From assembly GCA_900696515.1 (NCBI GenBank), contig CAADGK010000024.1:1-64000 (forward strand): DNA of 64,000 bases. Reading direction: 5' to 3'. The notes under the pieces are model-generated. The model made no database searches and was not told where the DNA came from. It was given only the letters and a program-made list of their open reading frames with translations. This DNA is from an uncultured Nitrosospira sp. Its GTDB lineage: Bacteria; Nitrospirota; Nitrospiria; Nitrospirales; Nitrospiraceae. The position numbers and the translations under genes were made by a program. The number at the start of each line of letters is the position of its first letter. Within the stretch, counting starts at the first letter, position 1. Below are positions 55,146 through 63,770 of this stretch, piece by piece.

Positions 55146-55448
55146 TTACTTTGGTTTTGGTATGCAACCTATTGAATGGTCTGTTTCAAACACCTGCGTA
55201 TTCGGCGGGCATTGTACTCTTGGTTTGACAGGGACACACAAGAAACTCGCTGGGGTATGTTCGCGATCATCTGACAGTATCCATCCGGGGCCGCAGAGTT
55301 GTGTCGATAATCTCGCCTTTTCCATCTTGGCTTTGTCCACAGGGTCTCTTGGAATGCCGGTAATTTCCGGGCCGGCATAGGCTGGTGTCATAGAAATGAT
55401 GTTGGCGGTCGTGAATAGAATTGCGAGGAATCGAGCACGTTTTGTCAT
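55146..55448 (-). CDS. Small secreted cysteine-containing protein
   Basis: 100 residues. The signal peptide MTKRARFLAILFTTANIISMTPAYA leads to a mature part with four cysteines (QLCGPGWIL, FLCVPVKP, QCPPNTQ, IGCIPKPK), probably in two disulfides in the periplasm. No family recognised. It lies 45 nt downstream of the pentaheme cytochrome gene on the same strand and may be co-transcribed. TTCAAGAGAGGGTGAATT upstream. Confidence 0.65.
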   Translation of the reverse strand: MTKRARFLAILFTTANIISMTPAYAGPEITGIPRDPVDKAKMEKARLSTQLCGPGWILSDDREHTPASFLCVPVKPRVQCPPNTQVFETDHSIGCIPKPK

Positions 55449-55493
55449 AATTCACCCTCTCTTGAACGAACGACTTTTCTGGACAGGATGTCT

Positions 55494-56780
55494 TCAACCG
55501 CGACTGGGTGCTGCGCAGGCAAGGCGTGTCTGGTCTGGAGTCCGATTGAAGGCTTCTGTGAGATTGCCGGTCAAGGGAACCGCTCGCTCATAGACGGTAA
55601 AGTTGTACGGGTCTTTCGCGGTGAGGCCGTACTTGTCGATGAGCATCTGATGCTGCCCCTCGGTTTGGATGTGGTACCGAACTTTCGTGAGTAACTTCAG
55701 CCCTGCGATTTCCTTCGGCATTTGATACTCAAACGTATAGTCGCGGCTGGCGAGCGGCATGAGCCGATTGTCGTGCAACTCAACAATGACTGGCTGCCAC
55801 AGGATCCAACGCCCCATCGTGTCCGACTGTTCCTCCAAGACCTTGCCGTTCTGATCTGCCACGGCAAACTCGACGGTGAAGTGGCGATCAGGATCTCCGG
55901 TTGGGAGTTTGTGTCCTGCACCTGCATTCACCAGGGTCAGTGTCACATGGACGTTGTCGCCTGGCTTTGGCTCGGCTGGATCTGCCACGACTTTCACGTC
56001 GATTGCTCGTTTAACCATGGCAGGATCATGTCCGCCACGCCAGAGGTGTTGGCGGCCTTGGCGCACAGGGCCGCCGATGGCAACCGGTCGTTCAATCTCG
56101 GGCATGTGGCAGCTTTGGCAGATGAAGCCCCGTTCTTTCTTCCAGTAGCCATCTTCATATTCGGGATAGGTGCCGCAAGGTCCGCCGTTGTAGAACTGCG
56201 CCGGTCCTCCCACGACACTGTGACAGCGCTCACAAAGTTTCGGGCTGCGAAACGAGGGGTCGTATTTTGTCGGATGGGGTGCTTTGGCGTCTTCGTACGG
56301 TCCCAGAATCACGCCATCTCGCACATGGCAGGCGGCGCAGGTCACACCTTCCTGTTGATAGTCTTTGTCGTAGTGCGGATTGGGTTCCTGGACGGCACGT
56401 TCAACCCGGTCGCGTGGGATGGCCTTGATCAAGGTCGGTTGCTGGTTTTCCAACGGGGTATGGCAGTTCAGGCAGACCCAGATGTGTTTGTCCTTCGTCC
56501 AATAGGCTTGGAAGAAGGGATCGGTATAGGCCTGCGAATGGGTGGTGGTTTTCCATTCGTTGTAGATGTCGGTATGGCAGACTCCACAGGCCTCAGCTTT
56601 CAAACTGACGAGACCTTCAGGAACTTTTTGATGAGGGATGGCATGGGCATAATCTTCACGCAAGCCGAAAATGACGACGGGTTTGACTTCGGTATAGTAC
56701 AGATACGTGAGGCCGCCTAGGACGACGAGCCCGATCAGGCTGTTCTTCAACCAGCGCATTGTTTGTTCCGTTTCACTCAT
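55494..56780 (-). CDS. Membrane-anchored pentaheme cytochrome c
   Basis: 428 residues. An N-terminal anchor (WLKNSLIGLVVLGGLTYLYY) precedes five CxxCH heme sites: CGVCH, CLNCH, CAACH, CERCH, CQSCH (about residues 68-225). A C-terminal beta domain follows (VKVVADPAEPKPGDNVHVTLTLVNAGAGHKLPTGDPDRHFTVEF, about 255-400). The layout resembles multiheme cytochrome c554-like proteins. It should transfer electrons on the periplasmic side. ATG at 56780 or, with GGAACAAACA, at 56759. Confidence 0.9.
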   Translation of the reverse strand: MSETEQTMRWLKNSLIGLVVLGGLTYLYYTEVKPVVIFGLREDYAHAIPHQKVPEGLVSLKAEACGVCHTDIYNEWKTTTHSQAYTDPFFQAYWTKDKHIWVCLNCHTPLENQQPTLIKAIPRDRVERAVQEPNPHYDKDYQQEGVTCAACHVRDGVILGPYEDAKAPHPTKYDPSFRSPKLCERCHSVVGGPAQFYNGGPCGTYPEYEDGYWKKERGFICQSCHMPEIERPVAIGGPVRQGRQHLWRGGHDPAMVKRAIDVKVVADPAEPKPGDNVHVTLTLVNAGAGHKLPTGDPDRHFTVEFAVADQNGKVLEEQSDTMGRWILWQPVIVELHDNRLMPLASRDYTFEYQMPKEIAGLKLLTKVRYHIQTEGQHQMLIDKYGLTAKDPYNFTVYERAVPLTGNLTEAFNRTPDQTRLACAAPSRG

Positions 56781-57042
56781 CCTCGTGTTGATTGTCTCAA
56801 GCTCTCCTCCGCTATGGCTCCGACAGAAGTGTTGCGAGAGAGCCGTTACGCATCATACTGGACGACTTCCTCCTCCCTCAACTCGCGTCTCTCCCCAGTC
56901 TTGTGCAGAGGGATCAAGGTAATGCGGTGACACGGAACTCAGGATAACAGGTCTCGCCATAGGGCCAGAATATGGCTTGCCCCAAGCGGGAGACTTCGCT
57001 ATACAGGGCTGGTTCCACTCATATAAAGGAGGAATGCGAACT

Positions 57043-57462
57043 ATGGAGAGGATGCTAGCGGGAACTGTGCTCAGTGGCCTCCTGTGTCTATTGGTCATGG
57101 GAGGCTGTGCGTCGGAACAAGTGATGGTGGAACCAACAGCAACAGGGCCATTGATCTCATCGGCCCCTCCCGAAGTGGTCCCCGCTGGGCCGTCGGATTC
57201 TGTGAAGGCGTGTCTGGCACGAGTCGCGAATGATGCCAGCGAAGGGGCACGAATGGTGGCCGAACAAAGCTGCCAGGACAATGAAAAGCTTCACCAGGCC
57301 GTGGTCGGGATGGCGGTCTCGAAAAGCGCCAACCGTGCATCCGCCGGTACGCAAGGGGATTCGTTTGAGGCCTGCATGGCACGCATTCCCTCCGACGCAA
57401 CGGCAGGTCAGCGACTGTTGGCGGAAGAAAGTTGTAAGCGTGATCAGATCACGCATCACTGA
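57043..57462 (+). CDS. Lipoprotein with two cysteine-bounded repeats
   Basis: 139 residues. The lipobox LVMGGC follows a hydrophobic stretch, so the mature protein is lipid-anchored at Cys. The body has two copies of a 24-residue motif: VKACLARVANDASEGARMVA then EQSC, and FEACMARIPSDATAGQRLLA then EESC. Each has two cysteines. AAAGGAGG lies upstream of ATG 57043. No family recognised. It is divergent from the pentaheme cytochrome. Confidence 0.7.
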   Translation: MERMLAGTVLSGLLCLLVMGGCASEQVMVEPTATGPLISSAPPEVVPAGPSDSVKACLARVANDASEGARMVAEQSCQDNEKLHQAVVGMAVSKSANRASAGTQGDSFEACMARIPSDATAGQRLLAEESCKRDQITHH

Positions 57463-57806
57463 ATAGAGGGCGATCGTAACCAGGATTCAGACTTGGACCT
57501 TCAGGCTGGCTCCACCTCTCCATGGTCTTAGGTGCAGGCTCTGACGCCGTTGGAGAAGCTCGGTCGCGTATTCCTCGACTCCATCACCCTTTCGATTTTG
57601 TAAGTCCTTTCGTGTCAAAGTTAATGGACGGTCCTGCGGATATTATCCCCACTTTCCCATTTAGTCAGCGAGTCTGCAGTGATACAAATGAGGACCTTGA
57701 CCTATTGTACGTGAATTCGTTTCGCTCGCAGCGAGCACGATAGTTGCTCAATTATTGGGGCACGTCCTGATCAGAGCATAAATGATCATTCAGGGGTGAA
57801 AATACG
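57463..57806. other. Gene-free interval
   Basis: About 340 nt between the lipoprotein and haloperoxidase genes. One 73-codon frame lacks a ribosome site and protein-like composition. A small hairpin GCTCG-CAG-CGAGC occurs near 57725. Nothing else is seen. Confidence 0.4.
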
Positions 57807-59051
57807 ATGCACATGATGATTGCTTATCCACAGATATTGCGAGCCGGCCTCATCGCACTACTCCTCACGGCATCGGCACTGTCGGATGCGAGAGCGGATG
57901 CCGTCACTGAATGGAACGAGAGGGCCGGTGAGATCGTGGTGAAGGCTGGTTTGGGACCGTTGCCTGCGGAGCGCGTATTAGCAATGGTCCAAGCCTCGGT
58001 CTATGAAGCGGTGAATGCCATCACACGGCGGTATCCCGTCAGTGATGTGAAACTGGAGCCGACTCCTGGGGCATCATTGGAAGCAGCGGTTGCAGCGGCG
58101 AATCGTGCCATGTTGGCGAAACTGATTCCGTCTCAACAGGCAATCATCGATCACGCCTATCAGGCTGTTCTGACTACAATCGCCGATGGTCCAGCCAAGT
58201 CCAATGGTGTCGCTGTCGCTGAAAAGGCAGTCGCGGCTGTTCTGGCGAGGCGTGCGAATGATGGGGCTGCGGCAGGGGAGTCCTATCGTCCACATACGAG
58301 TGCAGGAACCTATGTGCCTACGGTGATACCGGAAGCGCCACAGTGGAGGCATCGCACACCCTGGTTGATGACGAACCCGTCGCAATTTCGTCCGGGGCCA
58401 CCTCCGGACTTAGGCAGTGACGTATGGGCGCGTGACTATAATGAGGTGAAAGCGCTGGGTGGAAAGCGGAGTCAACAGCGGACTGCGGAGCAGACAGAAA
58501 TTGCCCGTTTCTGGGAAGAGGTCATGCCGCCGATCTATCATGCCATCGTGCGTTCAGTTGCGAATACTCCAGGAAGAGACATCACGCGGAATGCACGCTT
58601 GTTTGCCGCAGTGACGCAAGCGTCGGATGACGGCTTGATTGCGGTATTTGATGCCAAATATCACTACGGTTTCTGGCGACCTCTCACTGCCATTCGTAAC
58701 GGCGACATCGATGGGAACGATGCGACCGAACGGGATGAGTCCTGGGTGCCGTTCATTGAGACTCCCATGCATCCGGAATATCCCTGTGCACACTGCATCA
58801 CCTCCGGTGCCGTAGGGACGGTGTTAAAGGCAGAGATCGGTCAGGAGCCAACACCGATGCTCACCACGAGTAGCCATGCAGCGGGTGATGCGATCCGCAG
58901 CTGGACGAATGTGGACGAGTTCATGCAGGAAGTGGCGAATGCACGGATCTACGATGGCGTTCATTATCGGAATTCCGGCACGGTCGGAACTGATATGGGG
59001 AGGCGGATTGCTCAGCTGGCGATTGAAAAGTACCGACTGACATACAAATAG
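57807..59051 (+). CDS. Vanadium-dependent haloperoxidase / PAP2-type acid phosphatase
   Basis: Secreted protein of 414 residues with signal peptide (AGLIALLLTASALSDARA). The vanadate/phosphate-binding motifs of the superfamily are KYHYGFWRPLTAIR near residue 286, PMHPEYPCAHCITSGA near 324, and ARIYDGVHYRNSGTVGTDMG near 378, including the active histidines. Bacterial members act as haloperoxidases or phosphatases; sequence alone does not decide which. A MITE-like repeat begins 7 nt after its stop. Confidence 0.88.
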   Translation: MHMMIAYPQILRAGLIALLLTASALSDARADAVTEWNERAGEIVVKAGLGPLPAERVLAMVQASVYEAVNAITRRYPVSDVKLEPTPGASLEAAVAAANRAMLAKLIPSQQAIIDHAYQAVLTTIADGPAKSNGVAVAEKAVAAVLARRANDGAAAGESYRPHTSAGTYVPTVIPEAPQWRHRTPWLMTNPSQFRPGPPPDLGSDVWARDYNEVKALGGKRSQQRTAEQTEIARFWEEVMPPIYHAIVRSVANTPGRDITRNARLFAAVTQASDDGLIAVFDAKYHYGFWRPLTAIRNGDIDGNDATERDESWVPFIETPMHPEYPCAHCITSGAVGTVLKAEIGQEPTPMLTTSSHAAGDAIRSWTNVDEFMQEVANARIYDGVHYRNSGTVGTDMGRRIAQLAIEKYRLTYK

Positions 59052-59058
59052 CGCCTAG

Positions 59059-59179
59059 CAGAATGCTGAAAAAGTCCTCCAGCCGCGTTCTCGCATCACT
59101 CAGAAGCTCAACGTACCGGAGCGTACGCCTCGCCCCTTCGCTCGCTGCGGCCTTGCTGGAAGCCGTTTTGAGCATTCTG
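59059..59179. repeat. MITE-like repeat, copy 2 (121 bp)
   Basis: CAGAATGCTGAAAAAGTCC on the left and TTTTGAGCATTCTG on the right are inverted repeats. The middle has CGTACCGGAGCGTACGCCTCG and GCGGCCTTGCTGGA. It is shorter than copy 1 by about 35 bp in the left arm. It lies between the haloperoxidase stop and the convergent LonB-like gene. Confidence 0.8.
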
Positions 59180-59255
59180 AGGTGTAGCATGCCACAGTCT
59201 TTTCTCTCATCCTGCAACGGTGCGCGAAGCAGAAACCAAGTTTTTCTGCAGACTG

Positions 59256-61679
59256 CTACGGTTTTGTGATGATGTGCCCGCTCGGCTTTTCTTCCCCTTC
59301 GCCCCACTCCGCCACAGCCTGTGCCATCTCTTCTAATCGCAGCGCGGCTCGGCCAAACACACTGTCGGGTGGGTAGGCCCCATCGAGTCCCCGCTCACCG
59401 GCAACGATGCCGGTGAGTAACTCCAGTGCTTCTTCAATGGTGTTCACGGCGTAGACGGCAAAGTGACCGGACTCGACGGCCTCCACTACATCGCGGCGAA
59501 GGGCCAAATGCTTGGTGTTGCGAGCGGGGATGATGACACCTTGTGTGCCGGTCAACCCTTTGCGTGAACAGGATTCGAAGAATCCCTCGATCTTTTCGTT
59601 CACCCCGCCGATCGGCTGGATTTCACCTAATTGATTGACGGAGCCGGTGACGGCCAGCCACTGATGGATCGGTAGATCGGCGAGGCTGGAGAGAATGGCG
59701 ATGAGCTCGGCTACGGCGGCGCTGTCACCTTCCACTTCAGAGTAGGTCTGTTCAAACGTCAACGAAGCGCTCAAGGCAAAGGGATGGGCCCCTGAAAATT
59801 TACCGGCGAGATATCCGGCCAGCGTCAGGACCCCCTTGCTATGGATCATTCCCGCCAGTTCCGCCTCCCGCTGAATATCGATCACGCCTTTGGTACCGAC
59901 GTAGGTACGAGCGGTGATCCTCGTCGGGCGGCCGAACGCGTAGTCGCCGAACTCATGAACCGACAGCCCGTTGACCTGACCGACCACGTCACCGTCGAGA
60001 TCGATCATCAGCGTGCCTTCTTTAATTTCATCTTGGATCCAATGTTCCGCCAAGTTCGAGCGATGACGTTTATGGGTGACGGCGGCATCGACATCTGCTC
60101 GCGTCACAAACGCATGGCCTTCTTTCTTCGCCCAATACCCCGCTTCACGGATGAGGTCGCTGACGAGACTGAGCCGGAGCGAGAGTCGATCGCGACGATC
60201 GGCAAAGCGAAGGCCTTGCCGGAGGATCTCCGCGACGGCATCCGCTCCGAAGTGTGGCAGTCCTTCTTCTCGACAGAGCCTCGCAATGAACCGGGCATAT
60301 TGTCGGTCCTCCCGTTCGCTTCTCACGACTTCAGTGTCGAAATCCGCCTTCACTTTGAACAGCTTCTCGAAGTCTTCTTCGTAGGTTTGCAGCAGGTGGT
60401 ACAGCATGGGCGGCCCGACCATGATGACTTTCACATTCACGGGGATCGGCTCCGGCCTCAGTCCCGCGGTGGAGAACCCGTAGAATTCACCGGGATCCTC
60501 GATCTTCACCTCATTGGTCTTGATCACCCGCTTGAGCGCGTCCCACGAAAACGGCTGGCGCAGCATGTCCACGGCGTTCACGATCAGGTAGCCGCCGTTG
60601 GCTTGCAGCACAGCTCCTGCACGGATTTCCGTGAAGTCGGTGTACATGACGCCCATATGGGCCCGCCGCTCGATCTTGCCGATGAGGTTGGTATACGTCG
60701 GATGTGATTCATCGATGACAGGAGCCCCTTCCCTTGGGTCGCGTTGGACGATCAGATTGACAAGGAAACGCGACATGTCGGGTCGCTTGAATTCCAAACC
60801 GGGGATGGCAATGGCGGGACCTTCCCGCGGCAGGAAGTCCTTGTAGTGATGCACGATGTCGTCTCGAACATGTTCCAAGAATGTTGTGATGGGCGCGATA
60901 TCTTGGTACGCCCGCCGCATCGTTTCATAACGGCCTTCCAGGACATTCGTGGCCAGTTGGCGGTCCAGATGGCGTTGTTGGTGCTCGGCTTCCTTCTCAA
61001 GACCATGGATGCGGATATGGAATTCGCGGATTTCCCCTTCAAGCGTCTTGCGCCGTTCGGTCAAGTCTCGCTGCTCTTCCTCGGTCATCGCCTCCATGTC
61101 GGCATCCGTCATGGAATGGCCGTCCTTGAGTGGCGCAATCCCGAAACCGACCGAAGTTTCCTCAAAGCCGAATCCTTGTATTCGGCTGTGTTCCGTTAAT
61201 TCGTGGAAGAGGGCCTTTTTCTTGGTATCGATGTCATCATGCAGCTTGGCCTTGGCATCGAGATATTTCTTGCTCTCGAATGCCAAGGGGATGTCACGTC
61301 GCAGTCCCTCGATGAATCCGGACATCTCTCGTTTGAATGACGCGCCCTGGCCGGCGGGCAGCGCAAGACAGGTTGGTCGAGAGGAGTCTTGGAAGTTGTT
61401 GACATAACACCAGTCAGCAGGAGCGGGAGCGGTCCGTGCCATGGTCTTGACCATCTGCCGAATGACGGTGGCTTTTCCTGTCCCGACAGGGCCGGAGACG
61501 TAGAGATTGAATCCGGGACTCTTCATATTGAGCCCGAATTCCAACGCCTCCACGGCCCGCTCCTGTCCAATGATCTCCGTAAGCGGGTCGAGTTCGCCTG
61601 TATCCTCGAATCCGAGCTGCCCGGGATCGATCGTTGGGGCCAGCATGGAGACAGGGACTTTGAATTTTTCGATGTTCAT
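59256..61679 (-). CDS. LonB-type ATP-dependent protease (AAA+ plus S16)
   Basis: 807 residues from the ATG at 61679. AAA+ domain with Walker A GPVGTGKAT at residues 63-71 and a long coiled-coil insert (about 200-300: AEHQQRHLDRQLATNVLEGR). The C-terminal S16 protease has catalytic Ser653 in EVEGDSAAVAEL and Lys696 in GGVNEKIEGF. The 43-residue Ser-Lys spacing is that of Lon. It is a cytoplasmic quality-control protease of the soluble LonB-like bacterial group. It overlaps the HPF-cold-shock gene upstream by position (1 nt gap), so the two are co-expressed. Confidence 0.93.
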   Translation of the reverse strand: MNIEKFKVPVSMLAPTIDPGQLGFEDTGELDPLTEIIGQERAVEALEFGLNMKSPGFNLYVSGPVGTGKATVIRQMVKTMARTAPAPADWCYVNNFQDSSRPTCLALPAGQGASFKREMSGFIEGLRRDIPLAFESKKYLDAKAKLHDDIDTKKKALFHELTEHSRIQGFGFEETSVGFGIAPLKDGHSMTDADMEAMTEEEQRDLTERRKTLEGEIREFHIRIHGLEKEAEHQQRHLDRQLATNVLEGRYETMRRAYQDIAPITTFLEHVRDDIVHHYKDFLPREGPAIAIPGLEFKRPDMSRFLVNLIVQRDPREGAPVIDESHPTYTNLIGKIERRAHMGVMYTDFTEIRAGAVLQANGGYLIVNAVDMLRQPFSWDALKRVIKTNEVKIEDPGEFYGFSTAGLRPEPIPVNVKVIMVGPPMLYHLLQTYEEDFEKLFKVKADFDTEVVRSEREDRQYARFIARLCREEGLPHFGADAVAEILRQGLRFADRRDRLSLRLSLVSDLIREAGYWAKKEGHAFVTRADVDAAVTHKRHRSNLAEHWIQDEIKEGTLMIDLDGDVVGQVNGLSVHEFGDYAFGRPTRITARTYVGTKGVIDIQREAELAGMIHSKGVLTLAGYLAGKFSGAHPFALSASLTFEQTYSEVEGDSAAVAELIAILSSLADLPIHQWLAVTGSVNQLGEIQPIGGVNEKIEGFFESCSRKGLTGTQGVIIPARNTKHLALRRDVVEAVESGHFAVYAVNTIEEALELLTGIVAGERGLDGAYPPDSVFGRAALRLEEMAQAVAEWGEGEEKPSGHIITKP

Positions 61680-61680
61680 C

Positions 61681-62235
61681 CTAGGACACCTTGGCCGCGA
61701 TCGGTTGCGGAAGCGCGACGACCGTGGCTTGCGGACCTTTGAAGCCCTCCTCGAGGCCGAATACCACGTCGGCTCCATCTTCCAGTTGCTCAAAGGTGAG
61801 TCCCTGTAAGGCATTTGCGTGGAAGTAGACCTCACCGCCTCCTTCCTGGAGGATGAAACCGTAGCGCTCCTTGGAGAACAGCTTCGACACGACGCCCTGA
61901 TGAGACGGCATGGGAGGCAGGCGTACTTCGGTCTTCGCGCGTTTTTCTCGATACTTGTGGAGTTCAATGTTGGCAGCCTGAAAGGCAGATCTGATGGCTT
62001 CCTCGAAGGTCTTGTCTTCCTTGCGAGCCGTCAGGGTGTGACGACCGGGCAATGTGACCACAATGAGCGCTTCCGCCACGTTCACAAGTTTTTTGTGGTG
62101 CCGATTCTTGGTCAAGCTGACTCGACCGTGAATCACATCGTCGTGCCCGCGTTGGAGGTCTTCCATGCGGGACTCGATCTCGGTCTTCCAGCGAGGGGTC
62201 ATGGCGACATTGCGGCTGTGAATTTCTAGTTCCAT
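61681..62235 (-). CDS. Hibernation-factor-like domain fused to a cold-shock domain
   Basis: 184 residues. The N-terminal part (MELEIHSRNVAMTPRWKTEI, NVAEALIVVTLPGRHTLTARKEDKTFEEAI) is a ribosome hibernation promoting factor/S30AE-type domain. The C-terminal part (GVVSKLFSKERYGFILQEGG, EVYFHANALQG) is an S1-like cold-shock domain with the RNP-like YGFI and VYFH motifs. Such HPF-CSD fusions are known in several phyla. GTGGAGGCACGA puts the start at 62235 rather than the GTG at 62247. It is directly upstream of the LonB-like gene. Confidence 0.88.
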   Translation of the reverse strand: MELEIHSRNVAMTPRWKTEIESRMEDLQRGHDDVIHGRVSLTKNRHHKKLVNVAEALIVVTLPGRHTLTARKEDKTFEEAIRSAFQAANIELHKYREKRAKTEVRLPPMPSHQGVVSKLFSKERYGFILQEGGGEVYFHANALQGLTFEQLEDGADVVFGLEEGFKGPQATVVALPQPIAAKVS

Positions 62236-62439
62236 TCGTGCCTCCACATCGTAACAGTTCAGTTTCTCTTACCGACCGGAGCTCGCAAACGATATGCCGA
62301 TGGGATCAGGGCGAAGGGGGATCAGCAAATCAGCAACGGCTGGATGTTTCATCATCCGAGCCATTCCGGGCGATTCCAAGATGAGGCATTTGTCTACAGT
62401 GCCACTCTGACCGGTGTTGCGCAATGCGACAGCTCTTTG

Positions 62440-62480
62440 AATAGGTGAAGGGTAAAGAGTGAGGCGTAAGGCGATAGTGG
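62440..62480. repeat. Heptamer repeat upstream of the APH-like gene
   Basis: AATAGGT, GAAGGGT, AAAGAGT, GAGGCGT, AAGGCGA: 7-bp phased, GTGA/GTAA-rich, in the spacer between the divergent HPF-CSD and APH-like genes. Confidence 0.6.
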
Positions 62481-62520
62481 GAGATGTGCCCATGGAACGC
62501 GAGTTGCGTGAGGTGGATGC

Positions 62521-63609
62521 ATGTCCGCATTGCGCAAGCAAACCATGGAACGCTACCTACAGACCCGCTTTGGGCCGGGGACGCGACTCTTGTCCTATGG
62601 AATCATCGGCAAGGAGAGTTCCAAGGGAGCTCAGAAGCGGTATGGGTATGGTACGCCGGTCAAATTGACCTTCCAAATTGGACGACGGGTTCAGTCAGCT
62701 GTGCTTGAAACCATGAAGCCCGGTCCGTTCGGGCATGAGCATATGGCGGATCGTGCTCAGGCGATGCTCTGGGACTATGACTCCTATGGGCGGCTTCCAC
62801 GCCATGTGAAGGCACTGGATGTTGGTGCAGTCGATGCCAAACAGGCGCTCTTCTCTGTTGCTGAAGCTCAGGAATTCTTTGTACTGAACGAATGGACGGA
62901 TGGCGCAAGCTATCATATGGATCTTGAACGATTGATGAAAGGCGGGGCGCTCCGTAAGCTGGATCGACAACGTGCGGTTACTCTTGCGCGGTACCTGGCA
63001 CAGATCCATGCCAAAAAGCGTCGAGACGCGGATCTCTATAAGCGTCGGCTGCGTGAATTGATCGGCCATGGCGAATGCATCATGGGATTGACCGACAGCT
63101 ATCCCACACGCTTTGGCTTTATCACCGCCGATCTGTTACGAACGGTAGAGGAAGCGTGCAACCGGTGGCGGTGGCGTCTCCGTGACAAGGCCAACCGGCT
63201 TGCACAGGTCCACGGGGACTTCCATCCGTACAATGTCTTGTTCCGTAGCGGGACGGATTTTGCGGTGTTGGACCGGTCACGAGGAGAATGGGGCGAGCCG
63301 GCCGACGACATCACGGCCATGACGATCAACTATCTGCTCAACTCTCTAATCCGGCGAGGGAAGCTTCACGGGCCGTTCGAAGTCCTGTTCCGATTGTTTT
63401 GGGAGACCTATCTGGAAGCGAGCGGCGACAAGGAAGTGACGGAAACAGCCGCCCCGTTTTTTGCTTTTCGAGGGTTGGTTGTGGCCAGCCCGCTCTGGTA
63501 TCCCAATCTCTCGATCGACACCAGGCGGCGTCTCTTTCGTTTCATTGAGAACGTGCTCGACGTGCCGCGCTTTGAGCCGGAGCGGGTGAATGAGTATTGC
63601 GGAGTGTAG
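62521..63609 (+). CDS. Aminoglycoside-phosphotransferase-like kinase
   Basis: 362 residues with the APH kinase core: LAQVHGDFHPYNVLF near 228 (catalytic Asp) and FAVLDRSRGEWGEPADDITAMT (metal-binding Asp in VLD). The N-lobe glycine-rich loop is weak. Followed by a CysC-like P-loop kinase 140 nt away; this pairing is common in Nitrospirota and Proteobacteria and suggests one phosphotransfer pathway. Substrate unknown; true antibiotic resistance is not implied. The ATG is at 62521; another at 62545 is possible. Confidence 0.85.
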   Translation: MSALRKQTMERYLQTRFGPGTRLLSYGIIGKESSKGAQKRYGYGTPVKLTFQIGRRVQSAVLETMKPGPFGHEHMADRAQAMLWDYDSYGRLPRHVKALDVGAVDAKQALFSVAEAQEFFVLNEWTDGASYHMDLERLMKGGALRKLDRQRAVTLARYLAQIHAKKRRDADLYKRRLRELIGHGECIMGLTDSYPTRFGFITADLLRTVEEACNRWRWRLRDKANRLAQVHGDFHPYNVLFRSGTDFAVLDRSRGEWGEPADDITAMTINYLLNSLIRRGKLHGPFEVLFRLFWETYLEASGDKEVTETAAPFFAFRGLVVASPLWYPNLSIDTRRRLFRFIENVLDVPRFEPERVNEYCGV

Positions 63610-63610
63610 A

Positions 63611-63770
63611 AGTCATTGATCAATCGTCATTAGTCAATGGTGTTCAGAAAATATGATGCGCTTCGACATCTCCGACTCTTCTCGAATGACCGATGACTAT
63701 TGACCAATGACTACATGACCATTAGCCATCAACCATTTCCCATTGATCCATGACCAATCACCATTCTCCC
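63611..63770. repeat. Heptamer foldback entering the CysC-like gene
   Basis: AGTCATT, GATCAAT, CGTCATT, AGTCAAT on the left; GACCGAT, GACTATT, GACCAAT, GACTACA, TGACCAT, TAGCCAT, CAACCAT, TTCCCAT, TGATCCA, TGACCAA on the right, in 7-bp phase and mutually complementary. The last units contain the start codon and encode MTNHH of the kinase. Confidence 0.75.

Noticed and set aside
59841-60707. 288-codon plus-strand frame inside the LonB-like gene
   Set aside because: Antisense shadow of a well-conserved protease; no ribosome site.
61680-61967. N-terminal extension of the LonB-like frame
   Set aside because: The extension is antisense to nothing but reads through the HPF-CSD gene in another frame; the family starts at MNIEKFKVP.
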